Assembly (NCBI GenBank): GCA_943704495.1
Contig: CALSCR010001892.1
Span: 1 to 47,234, forward strand
From: Pigoraptor chileana
Taxonomy: Eukaryota > Opisthokonta > Filasterea
Length of the DNA: 47,234 nucleotides
Direction of reading: 5' to 3'
The notes below the pieces were generated by a model. That model did no database searches and had not been told where the DNA came from. It worked only from the letters and a program-made list of their open reading frames with translations. A program made the position numbers and the translations under genes. This document shows positions 36,661 to 47,114 of the stretch, one piece after another (position 1 is the stretch's first letter; the number at the start of each line of letters is the position of its first letter).

Positions 36661-37249
36661 GAGGCAAATAGCATGTTTCTCCGGCCTTCAAAGCGTGCAG
36701 AGAGGCGCAGTTTTATGACAACGTCCCGGTATTGCCGTCACGTTTCGTTGTAGGTGCAGGCAATTGATTAACGAGGCATTTCACAGCTTAACTTACAGGA
36801 ATCGTGTGGGATCGTGTGGTCTTGTGGTCTTGTGCTGTAGTGGTGAAATGAATTGCATTGTACCTACATTCTTCTATCAACGAGTGGAGCATCCCCCCTG
36901 CGCCACCGCCACCGGCGTCGCACCGGACCTTCTGGCAGCTCCTTTGTGATGTCATCACACGTGATCTACTATGAATGAGTAGCCGTCGTCATACATTTTG
37001 AAGATGAGACTGGACTTTTCAATGCGGATAATGAATGTATTGCACACTGTAGGAGTGCATCTGTGCAAAGAAGTCATAGTGTATGGCGATTTCCATATTA
37101 ATGAAACCCCCACCCTAAGCACAATCAAGCCAACGAGCGGCCGCGTGGCGTGGCCCGCGCACATGTCAACACGCATACACACGCACACACGCAAACGCAC
37201 CCACACATACACGCACGCACACCCCTCAGAATCAGTATAAATAGGAGAC
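36661..37249. promoter_or_regulatory. Upstream region of the NTF2-like gene and the tentative small gene
   Basis: Contains a CRE-like TGATGTCATCA beside CACGTGAT (36947-36965), CA-rich sequence at 37165-37225 and TATAAATA at about 37236. No supported exon. Confidence 0.35.
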
Positions 37250-37855
37250 ATGGTCATTGCCAAACGTGATGTCAAAGATTCTTTGGTGAGTTAATGTTTG
37301 TATCATGTGCTTTGAAGGCTGCTTTGGATTCGTGGATGATGATCAACTTTTTTCCCCAGCTTATCGACAATGCTGATTACCCTTCGTTACCTTCAAGAGT
37401 AACGAATACTTGCCAGTACACCCTGACACACTCTCCTTGCATCCTATGCATATGCACGTCTCGTCCTGAGTTGTTTCATCTAACGCCTTTCCTTGTGCTT
37501 CTTTTTGTGTTTGTTTGTTTTGGGCTTTTTGTTGTGCAGGTCGGCGCACTCCCTGGGCTGTTGCGTGGTAAGTTTCGCTTAATATATTCTCGCCTATTAA
37601 TGCGCTACTAAATGCGCTCCTTAACGGTGATGATGAATATTGCCTTACATTCGCAGTTTCCACTATAGAGACTCGTCTCGATGCTAGCAGCAATTTTGCC
37701 TTCCTAGGATGTCTGAGCCGTTCTATTTTTTCTTACAACAAATGTATGTGTGCGCATTGAGTGCTGAAACAACTTCCCTACACAAAACTCCCGCAGATTC
37801 AAGTGAACAAGACGCCCCAAGGAGACATGGATTACTGTGTGTATGTGAAAAGTGA
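37250..37855 (+). CDS. Tentative small five-exon gene, product unrecognised
   Basis: A chain of good splice signals keeps phase over exons 37250..37285, 37360..37398, 37540..37567, 37657..37743 and 37797..37855. It gives 82 residues, starting MVIAKRDVKDSL and containing VGALPGLLRGVSTIETRLD. The 28-nt third exon has a long T-rich tract with GTGCAG before it and GTAAGT after it, the best evidence for a real plus-strand gene. First and last exons are the least certain. The TATA-like box is too close to the ATG to be its promoter, so earlier exons may exist. No family is recognised. Confidence 0.35.
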
Positions 37856-38042
37856 ACTTTATATAAATGGGGATTCAGCAGCAACAACAACTCAGCAAAG
37901 CAGGCATACTTTAATGACAGACGTGGAAGGGAGCAGACACAGTGTGCATACTCTTAACAATCGTAGGGCACGCTGCAAGCGGCGGTAGTGTCACTAATAA
38001 GAAGATATAAAGACATTTGTTGTGGGCCATAGCGGTGACGCC

Positions 38043-41000
38043 TCACTTTTCGTGCATGACGCGCACGCCCGCCCACTCAGACCCGGGGGGATCGCGCTCG
38101 TACTGGCGGCAGGATGACAGGTGCATCTCTGCAGGAATGTCCGTCGGGTGCTCCTTAAGATAGGCCTCAAACATCACGCGCGCCTGCGCGAAGTCACGCG
38201 CCAGCATGAGCTGGAAGGCGCGGTCGAAATGGTGCGCCGCGTCGACCTGCGCACCCGACGCGGCGTCCATCGAGCAGATGAGCTCATAGACAGTCGACGG
38301 CGTCGACTTGCCCTTGACTGCGACGACGTCGAGGGGCCGACACAGGTACTTGCTGCTGACGTGCGCATATGTCTCATCAGAGACCATCAGTTCGGTGCCG
38401 TACGGCTTGTTGAGCCCCTCGAGGCGCTGCGGAACAGCAACGCAAGGGAACAAAAGTGAGCATTTATAGAACGCACGTGGCAGAACAACCCCAAAAACAA
38501 AAAATCATCACACAAAGAAAGCAAACAGAAGCCTTACACAAGCCCATTGACAACTAGCTCGTGATGGAGACACAGAGCAAACACAACATGTAAGGGCAAG
38601 CACTCACCGACGCCAAATTCACAGAGTCTCCGATGGCCGTGTAGTTGAGACGCTTTTTAGCACCGAAATTGCCGACAATGGCCTCGCCAGTGTGAATGCC
38701 GATGCGTGCGCGGATTTCAGGAAGATTGCGACGGCCCCATTCTGTGCGAGAAGCAGCGAAATGGAATGCCAATATTGAGTGACTTAATGACGTCAAGATC
38801 TCATGCCAATCGTGCATATAAATTACGCAAACGGGGAGAAACAGCAAACACCACACCACAACAAGAAGATTACAAGATGCATACATAAACGCAAGAGAAA
38901 ACACATACGCACATACCTTGTTGCAGCTCCTCGAGACGGGCATGGCACTCGAGAGCAGCAGCGCATGTGTAGAGCGGATGGTCGATGAGCTCGGTGGGTA
39001 CGTTCCACAGGGCCATGATTGCGTCGCCAATGTACTTGTCCACGAGGCCATTGTGCCGCGATATGATCTGGCTCATCTCTTCCAGATACTCACCTGTATG
39101 TGCGTGTATGTGCGCATGTGGAGGGAGAGATGTTTGAATTCAAAGTCAGTGTCAGTGTCTTAGGCGATGTGCCCATGGACTCCACAAGTGGAGGGACAGA
39201 GAGAGTGAGAGTGAGAGAGGCCAGAGACAGAGTCAGCAGCATGTCATATCCATGCGCACAGAAACAACCAGCCAACAAACAGCCGAGTTGCAAAGCGGCC
39301 CAACAAAAAATGCACTACGCACAGCAAGCACACTCACCAATGAGGTCGATGAGCACTTCCAAATCGAGCATCTCAGATATTGATGTGAAGTCCTTGATGT
39401 CGGAAAAGAAGATCGATATGACCCTGCGGTCACCGCCGAGGGTTGCCTCAAGATTCATGTCGGCAAGAAACTGCACAACCTCGTATGGGACATACTTTGA
39501 GAACGACCTGAGAGGGAAAGCGGTTGAACAAGCAGAGTCCAATAAGCAGTCCAATAAGCAGTGGAATAAGCAGCTGAATAGGCAGTTGAATAAGCAGTGA
39601 GCAAGCAAAGCAGCACGAGTCGACAGAGAGTGCACAAAGGCAACCCTTTATCGCTCCCAACTAGCGGCCGCACTCAAGAGTGCAAGTGAGAGCCAGCGTG
39701 TGCCCGTGACAACACACGTGACATCCCATACACTCGGGAAGTCTTAGTGAAGGCAGCATCCCACCCACCTGAGTGACGCGCGCATGTGCAGCAAAGCGTA
39801 GCTCACTCGGCTGACTTCTTTCAAAGGCGAGTGGAGATCTCTTTCGCCGACGCCACCGCTGAAGTTGAGCCGCGAGAATTCGCTCAGCCGCTTTGTGGTG
39901 CGCGTGAGCTGCCGCGTAATCAGATTCACGATGAGTATTGCTATGAGCACCGACGCGACGAGGATGGCCGCGCTGACGCCGCCGACAATGTTGAGTGCGT
40001 TCTGGAGGTCCCTAGTAAAGTCGGACGTGGGAATGACCGTGATGATGAGGAGGGGCTCGTAGTACGTGTAGTTGAGCCACCGCACGCTGATGAAGTTGTC
40101 GCTCAGCGTCAGCGTCTGGTTAACTGGCAGGCACGTGTCCCAGCTCATCAGAATGCTCGTGTTTGTCGAATAAATGGGTGGGCACACCTGCACAGCACGA
40201 CACCAAAGATGCATGTGCGGCTCAGTAGTCAGCGCATCCGTCCAATGAGAGATTAAAAGTCAGTGTCTTTGACGCGCATGAGCTCCTCTACACAACAGAG
40301 ACGGCGACAGAGGAAGAGAGAGAAGAGAGAGAAGCGAGAGAAGAGATGTAGGATTCAAGTCAGTATCATAGGCGCTGTGCCCATGGACTCCACAAAGCGA
40401 GAGAGAGAAGAAACAGAAGAGAGAGGAGAGAGAGAGGGAGGGGAAAGAAGTGCTCAGGACGCCCTGCCAGGATGCCATATTAACCGAAATCGTTGAATAA
40501 CGATTGGCAACTGCAAGGAAACACTGCAAGAGCATGAAGAGGCCGCTCACAGATGGCATCAATGGTGGTGAAGGACATCCATCGCCAGATTAGGCTTCGG
40601 GTGAGTTGGGTGGGTAGAGTATGGACATATCAATTGCCATATTAGGCTGAGGTCGAATTGCATGGAGATTTGGATTGCAGCCGTAACGCTGTTTCCAGGA
40701 AACCGCGACAGAGTCCCGTATCAAACTACGACAAACCACGTGACACCCACGCAGGCAGCACCCACCCTACTCTTGGCCGCATTTGAGGTGTCCGCAATGT
40801 CTTCGTTCACACTAGTCTGGGCATACACGCGCCCACCGGCAGAATTTATCAGCGGCGCATTCAGCGAACTCGCAAAAAGATATCCAGAGTGTTTCTCGAC
40901 AATGTATGCGTATCCGTTGCCCATGTAGTTGATTTGCGCCATAAAGTCGCTGAGAATTGGGGAAACAGAGTGCAAGACGAGTGAGACAGAGAAGGAAGAA

Positions 41001-41657
41001 GAAGGGGAGAAGGAGAGGATACTCAGTACCAAAACTCAATATACACTCAAAAATGTGAGAGAGCGGATGGTCGCATGCTCTACACAAAAAGTGAGTGCAA
41101 GCGAAAGAGATAAAATTTACCACAAAAAACAAAACAAAACAAGCAAGACAAAGAAACAACACAAGCACACGCGGCAAGACATCCGGGGAGAGAAAGCTAC
41201 CCACTTGATTTCCTGGAGCACCGTGTCCACGGCCACCACCGCAAGAAGTGTGTTGTTGAGTGGATCGCGGTACGGATTGACTGCAGTGATGCCAAGCTGG
41301 CTCGTCACCGCAAAGATATACGGCGGGGTGTACATAGGCGTCACTGTGGTGGGGTCGGCCCCGAGCGTGTACCACGGCCGCTTCTGCGAGGATCGCGTGG
41401 CGTGCGTGGCGCAATAGAAGCAGGGTGCAAAATAGTACATTAATAAAGACACAGACACATCAAAAATACACACCCACAGACACAGACACAGACAGAAAAA
41501 TATATACACACACGGTACACATACCTAGGCAATATGCATGTACACCTACAAACTTATACGCGCATAACACATACGAACACGCATTGACATTTCACACAAA
41601 CACAAACACAAACAAAGAAGAGATGTACACACACATTCAGGCACAGACCACGGATCG

Positions 41658-41700
<43 letters not shown>

Positions 41701-44700
41701 ATAAAAGATATACAATACCTCACAGACACGAACAGGCATACGGCAGATACAGACATGTTTAAACTCACACACAGTCACACCGACATTCTCGTGCGGACAT
41801 GAAATACACAAACACACACACACACAGACATATATGCAAAAGACAGACACACAGCCACAGGCGCAAACCTGCCTGAACTCAAATATATTGGATACACACA
41901 CACATGAACAGACACAGACACCGCTCCAGCACATACACGACACCCACACACATCCATGCGCATATATCACAGGTATTCAGGGCTGACCCACCAAAACATT
42001 ATACGACGCTTGGGAGATCAAATTTGATGTGTTGGCTAGTCTGCACGATCGCAAGAGCAGCGGGCAATTTTTGTTCACGCCGTAGACGTATCTGGTTGAC
42101 GGGTTATCCGTGTTCGATTGGTTGTAAAATGTGACTGCAAACACACAGAAGCAGCGCCATAAAATGTAAGGGGACGACAGCTGCGTAGAAATGCATGCAC
42201 ACGCACGCAGCTCATGTGAAAAGCCACCAGTCGCCAACTGCACACAAATATAGATAACACAAACTATCTGCACCTTCTGACACAAAAGGCGTCCTCAATG
42301 AGTTGTCCACGAATTCTTGGCCAGCGCCGACAAAGAGGCCAGTTGGAGTGCCGAGGTACACCTGCACAATGGAGAGGGAAAGGGAGAGGAGAGGGAGAAA
42401 GAGGGCAAGGAAAATGAATCTAGAAATCAGCTTCAGTGCCTCGAGCGCTTATGCCCATGGACTTGACAACAGGGGTGAGAGACAAAGGGTCCGTAGGTAT
42501 TCATCGCGCCTTGCGAGGCCAAGCACATCTACTCCGAATTTGGCGAATGCCTACTTGGTAATTGACACAATATCAGGTGCACAGCCACACTTGCTCACAC
42601 AAGAATGGGCACAGATTGCATACGAATGTATCAGTGGAGCTACTGCCGAGAATATAAAAAGCAGTGACAACAAATGGGTGGTACTATGTGGGACGAGAGA
42701 GGATGTGTGTGTGTTTGTTTGGAGAGAGGAAGGGTTCACGAAGGGGCACGATAGCAGCCACAAACCTGCGTCATGACACTGAACGCAGATCCCGCGAAGA
42801 AATTGTAGCCAAAGATGTGTTCAAGTATGGGGAAGTCGACCAGGGGATCCAGGACGGGCTCCAGCATGATCAAGGGGGACGTTGCGTCAATGACCGACAC
42901 GAGGGGCGGGATGAACACAGATTCGATCTCCTGTGATATTGCCTCGCCAATGTTGTTCATGAGCTGCTTGCCGACATCCACGACCTGGTTGTACGCGGCG
43001 CTGTACGTCACTGCAACCGCAATCGACACGGCTATCATCAGCTGAATCGCAACCATGATCGTCACCGCTGTTCGCAGGGATATGATTTTTGTGCAGCGCG
43101 TGCGCCCGTCATCGTCGCCCTCGGACAGCAGGCGGTGGCCCGCGCCGCCGTCGTGCAGGGCGAGGCGATTCGACTTCTTGCCCACATTCCCCGCCACATT
43201 ATTGACGGCCGAATTCACAAAACGCGAGAGACCACTCGAGCTCTTCCGCCGCTTCAGGGTGAACCATTGCACCAGACGCACATTCTCCTCAAGCTCCTTG
43301 ACGCGCACGACGACCTCGCCAAAAAACTCGCCATCACCGTTAAAAAGGCTCACCTGCGAATGTAAATGAGAAACGGCAGAGTCACAATAGGTCGAACAAG
43401 CCATTGCAGGGCCATCGTCCGATGCCCGCTCGATTGGCACACAACAAGAAGGAAAAGAGGGAGCCAGTCAAGCCACGGTCCACATTCATATGGATGGGCG
43501 CCATGTCGAGGACCCCCCACAAACCACGCTGGCTCCTCCCGCACAGCAAAAGCGAACGCAATCGAACCAGACACGAATTGCACTGACACCCACCTGCAAG
43601 AACGGAAACTGCTTTGACATGCTCGTGAATTTTTCCGTCACGGCCTGCGATATGGCCTCCGTGCGGGTGGCCTTTGCGTTTGATGTCTCAGAGTCCATCC
43701 ACACAAGATCCATGGACTCTTTCCACACAACTTCCGGCCGCCCGTCCATGTCGCCCTCCCCCTCGCCGGCACATTGTTGCCCAGCGCCGTTTGACGACGA
43801 CGACGACGACGCGCCCGTTCCCCGACGCATGCCATCCGCAGCCATCCCGGGTGAATTCGGGTGCTGCTGCTTGGTGGTGATTGCCTGCGCATACGAATTG
43901 GAGCGGGGCCGCGACGAGGAGCCGTCGCCGTCCTTGAGCGGAATGGACGTGCGCTGCGGGCTCAGCGGCAGCGTCATGCCCACCTGCGCACCCGTGACAA
44001 GCTGGTCGTCCGTGCGCTCCGTGTCCGGACAGTCGATCATCACAATCGGCACAATGGGTACGGAGGGCTCGCGGTCACGTGAGCCCTGGTTTCTAGGCGT
44101 CGCCGACGTTGTCTGGCGCGGCTGGACGTCCTTCTCCGTCTTAGCAGAGTACTGAATGAACGGACTGCTGCTCTGCCGGGGCACGCTGCCTCCCCGCGTG
44201 CGCGAGCCCTTCTGGCTGTTGCTGTTGAGGTGCAAGCACAGCTCCACATACGGATCCTCAAGAGGCGTTGTGAGGTGCGCCCGAATGTCCTTCGCCTCGA
44301 CGACGCCCACCGTCAGCTTGCGCGTCCCCGTCGCCGCATCGGACATGAGCGCAATGTCAAGCAAAATGCACGGCTCACGTGCTAATCCGCGGGATCGGGA
44401 GGATGTGCGCTCGCGGAATGCTGCAGTGGGAGCAAGTGCGAGTAAGTCGGGGCATATGGGCACAAACCTCACCTCACCACGCCCACCGACCGTGCAAGTG
44501 TGTCAGCCGACACAATTCAAAATGATACCCCCCCCCCCCTCCCGGCGATCAAGTGCAGCAGAGCAATCCGACAATGGCCTTCATCAGGCCACACATGGTA
44601 AACCCACCGGCCTCGCCAGGGACAATGCATGACATGGAGGTCGACTTGGCACGATCCGGGGGCGCCAGCATCGACGACAGGTCGCCGACAGAGTCCTGGT

Positions 44701-45478
44701 GGCCGATTGCAACCTTCCCATTTGCGATGTCTGTGAGGGATGAGTGGCGCTTCAGGGGCGCAACGGCGGGCGTTTCGCTCCCGGCCGCAGATATCGCGGC
44801 AAGGTCTGATGTCGACAGGGAGGGGCGGATGGGCGCGGGGGAAAGCGCACTCCCGGATGTGCGCTTGCCACTCAGCGTGCCCCGCTTCTGGGCGGGGTGT
44901 GTGGTTGGGGCGGCGACAACGCCCGAGGGTGGCTGCGGGATCATGGGTGGACCGCAGCAGACAATCAACAACGGCGAGGTGAGTTTCCATTCGCAGGGGG
45001 AGTGAGTTGGTCGCAACGATGGACACGGAATGGGGCTGCATTTCAGAAGACTCACCGGCACTGCATTTCCACTGACAGACGGAACACTTGTTCGGGTTCC
45101 CAATTCAATAGCGGATGCATCCTGTGACGGGCATTGCCGGGTTAGTAATGAAAAAAATTCGGATAAGTAAATCCACTGAGCGCGACAAAAAGAGACGCAG
45201 AACAAAACGAGAAAAGAAACCCACCGCACTCGATGACACCGAGACGGCTGGGTTAAGTGCCTCTGCAGCGTACGCGGGCAGCGCAGGGCCCTGCAGTGCG
45301 ACATGCATGATAGCACGCCGGGCAGACAGCCAAGTTTGAAGTCAGTGACTTGGCGCTGTGCATAGACCCCAAAAGAGAAGAGAGGGAGGACAGAAACAAG
45401 CGCCAGAAACGCATGACAATAAAATATTCCATTGACAGGGATACAAAGAGCGGGAATCACACTTACTGGGGCATCCAT
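38043..45478 (-). CDS. Receptor adenylate cyclase: C2 - TM - dCache - TM - HAMP - class III cyclase, 15 exons
   Basis: Exons are complement(45467..45478, 45225..45290, 45056..45121, 44608..44932, 43594..44420, 42766..43353, 42274..42361, 41992..42134, 41205..41383, 40766..40949, 39769..40187, 39338..39507, 38917..39093, 38608..38741, 38043..38426), in phase, 1253 residues. After a Ser/Pro-rich start comes a C2 domain ([16 protein letters not shown]...[10 protein letters not shown], then [18 protein letters not shown]) split by about 155 low-complexity residues. TM1 is [20 protein letters not shown]. The outer dCache-type sensor ends [21 protein letters not shown]2 and HAMP are next. The cyclase has both metal Asp ([19 protein letters not shown]), the AKKR lysine, Thr in YTAIGD (class IIIb type) and catalytic Asn and Arg (NLASRLE), so it should be active as a dimer. 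A TPR-like hairpin ends the protein. The first exon (MDAP) rests on a GTAAGT donor; ATG 45308 is the alternative. Confidence 0.9.
39129..39220 (+). repeat. Dispersed intronic element, copy 2
   Basis: In cyclase intron 39094-39337. The core GTCAGTGTCTTAGGCGA, then CCCATGGACTCC, is followed by a GAGAGTGAGA tail. GTCAGT is duplicated at its start. Confidence 0.8.
39541..39600 (+). repeat. Five-unit 12-bp minisatellite in a cyclase intron
   Basis: Five tandem 12-mers close to AATAAGCAGTGG, with decayed flanking units at 39522 and 39601, inside intron 39508-39768. Confidence 0.85.
40256..40442 (+). repeat. Dispersed intronic element, copy 3, with a decayed neighbour
   Basis: A clear copy at 40345-40400 (GATGTAGGATTCAAGTCAG, then GGCGCTGTGCCCATGGACTCC without its last base) ends in a GA-rich tail to 40442. 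A diverged copy begins GTCAGTGTCTT at about 40260, 90 bp before it, in the same orientation. Both are in intron 40188-40765. Confidence 0.8.
41661..41696. repeat. (AT)n microsatellite in cyclase intron 41384-41991
   Basis: About 17 AT units. The rest of this 608-bp intron is CA-rich. Confidence 0.95.
42416..42485 (+). repeat. Dispersed intronic element, copy 4
   Basis: In cyclase intron 42362-42765. CAGTGCCTCGAGCGCTTATG then CCCATGGACTTGACAA matches the element with several changes, again followed by GAGAGAC-rich sequence. Confidence 0.65.
45331..45387 (+). repeat. Dispersed intronic element, copy 5
   Basis: In the first cyclase intron (45291-45466). AAGTCAGTGACTTGGCGCTG, then a changed CATAGACCCC block, then a GA-rich tail. 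Confidence 0.65.
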
Positions 45479-46478
45479 GTTGGGCCAACGCGAAGGGCTG
45501 TCAGGCAAGGCCCTGTCTGCGCGATACCATTGGAAAGGAGACTATTAACACTCAACACCACACAACACAAAATTATTCATTCCGATGGGGATATACATTT
45601 GTCCCACACAAGATCTTCTAGCAAAAAAGGGTTCGCCAGACGCATGCACATGCATGCTTGCAGCAGTCGCCCACCTGTGTCCCGAGCACAGAGGGGCGAT
45701 ATGGAACGCTGCTCAGTCGAGACAGCCGGCAGTCATATTCCCACGACGGAAAAAGCAATGATACCAATGAAACAACAACAACAGCATCAACAGTGTTCGT
45801 TGACCAGCGGAAGGTGTGTCGCGAGCGAACTGATAGAAACAAACAAATTTCGCTGACCACAGCCAACTAAGCTTAAGTCAACTGAAGAGCACTCTCAATA
45901 CTGGTGATGAACGCGCGTTCTCTGCAGACGACGAATCGCCAATATCACAGCGCAGAGTGGCTGACGTTGTGCTTCTCGTGGGGAGGGAAGGTGCGGGTGC
46001 GTCTCTCACTACTACAGTATTGATCCATTGTGGCACTGTTCGTGGTGTGGACAGACCACCAGACACACTCCCGCAACTCCGCGCATGCCACTCACTCACT
46101 GGCAGTCTGTAATGCGGGTCAGAATGGCTGATCCATAGTGGGCCATAGTCAACAAATTCAAAAAGCCAAATTTGTGCATGGGCTATATTTGGCAACAGCA
46201 CGGTCGGTGTTCTAAAATGGGGCATCACGTGATGCAATGCAAACGCAAACCAGTCTTCAGTACCCCTGCGCAAAACTGACGCGGGGACTTTGTGTATTTG
46301 CAGTCATACGATACAGTAGATACCAAATCCGCAACAAGACGGACGCAAGGTACCGAACAGTTCAGACCCTTGCCTTGAAGGAAAAGGTTGCAGACATGCC
46401 ACGACGTCCACTCGCACAGAGGCTGTCCACTGGCAATATGCCTGCGGATGGCGGTGAGCTGGGGAGAAGAGAGGCGAC
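45479..46478. promoter_or_regulatory. 1-kb spacer between REV7 (3' end) and the cyclase (5' end)
   Basis: No convincing exon. Should hold the cyclase promoter and leader and the REV7 3' UTR. A 14-bp perfect palindrome is listed separately. Confidence 0.45.
46222..46235. promoter_or_regulatory. Perfect 14-bp palindrome GCATCACGTGATGC
   Basis: E-box core CACGTG extended to a full 14-bp palindrome, in the spacer upstream of the cyclase. It resembles the TCACGTGA in the SELENOF/COQ9 promoter. Confidence 0.4.
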
Positions 46479-47114
46479 TTAGTCCCTGCACTCGACGACA
46501 AGTGACACTCGCATGGGCCCCGCGTGCACGGTGCGCAGCGGCTGCACGACCGTGGCGGTCGGAGGCATTGCAGTTCCCTCGGCACCCCCCGACGGCTCCA
46601 CGGGCGCGCTTGGAAGATCTGCCCACGAAAACCGCAGCGCACGCTCCACAGGACGCGCACTCCCGGCAAATACACGAAAGGCGCCCTGCGGAGGCGTCGC
46701 GACGGAAGCTCCGTTGATTGTACTGCCGCTGCCATGCGCAGGGTCCGCATGAACAACGATGCGGAACTCGGCGTCGTCCGGGGTCTGCGCACTGGCGGTG
46801 ACTGGCCGCGTGCAGCCGGCCACGCGGGCCAAAATGCCTCTGAATGCAGCCTCGGCATCCTCGGGTGAGCACGCGCCGGACACGTGGGCATCTAGTCTCT
46901 CTCCACCTCCGACCTCGCCGCCACACGCGTCCACTGGCAAGTACGCAATGTCGAACACAAAACGCTCGACAGTGCGCCGTTGAGAGGGACTCACAATCAC
47001 AACGCACGCCTTACGCACAAGCCCGTGCTCTGCCAGCGAACGTACGTCGGCAACTGCATCCGATATGTACTCATTGAGGCCAGGATGGCGCGACCGCCAC
47101 ACGAGGACGCCAAA
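46479..47114 (-). CDS. MAD2L2: REV7/MAD2L2 HORMA-domain protein, last exon (5' part outside the window)
   Basis: The exon begins after a CATTCAG acceptor at 47115-47121 and ends at TAA 46479-46481, 211 residues, phase 0. It matches the REV7 HORMA domain from its second third. HPGLNEYISDAV aligns with human HPELNQYIQDTL, VRKACVVIV with EKVVVVIL, and TVERFVFDI with PVEKFVFEI. FRIVVHADPA and a C-terminal FSWADLP...VQPLRTVHAGPMRVSLVVE correspond to the safety-belt half. REV7 is the HORMA subunit of DNA polymerase zeta and of shieldin. Which complex operates here cannot be told. About 50-60 N-terminal residues are missing. The Gly/Pro/Ala-rich segment near 46700 is longer than in human. Confidence 0.85.
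   Translation of the reverse strand, partial: FGVLVWRSRHPGLNEYISDAVADVRSLAEHGLVRKACVVIVSPSQRRTVERFVFDIAYLPVDACGGEVGGGERLDAHVSGACSPEDAEAAFRGILARVAGCTRPVTASAQTPDDAEFRIVVHADPAHGSGSTINGASVATPPQGAFRVFAGSARPVERALRFSWADLPSAPVEPSGGAEGTAMPPTATVVQPLRTVHAGPMRVSLVVECRD

Noticed and set aside
36963-37095. Minus-strand C-terminus resembling dynein light chain roadblock (TFIIRIEKSSLIF ... YSFIV)
   Set aside because: The preceding 45 residues of that family cannot be found in any frame or splice combination, and plus-strand splice signals overlap the area.
45878-46273. 131-codon minus-strand frame in the REV7/cyclase spacer
   Set aside because: No similarity, no splice context, and composition like that of non-coding sequence around it.
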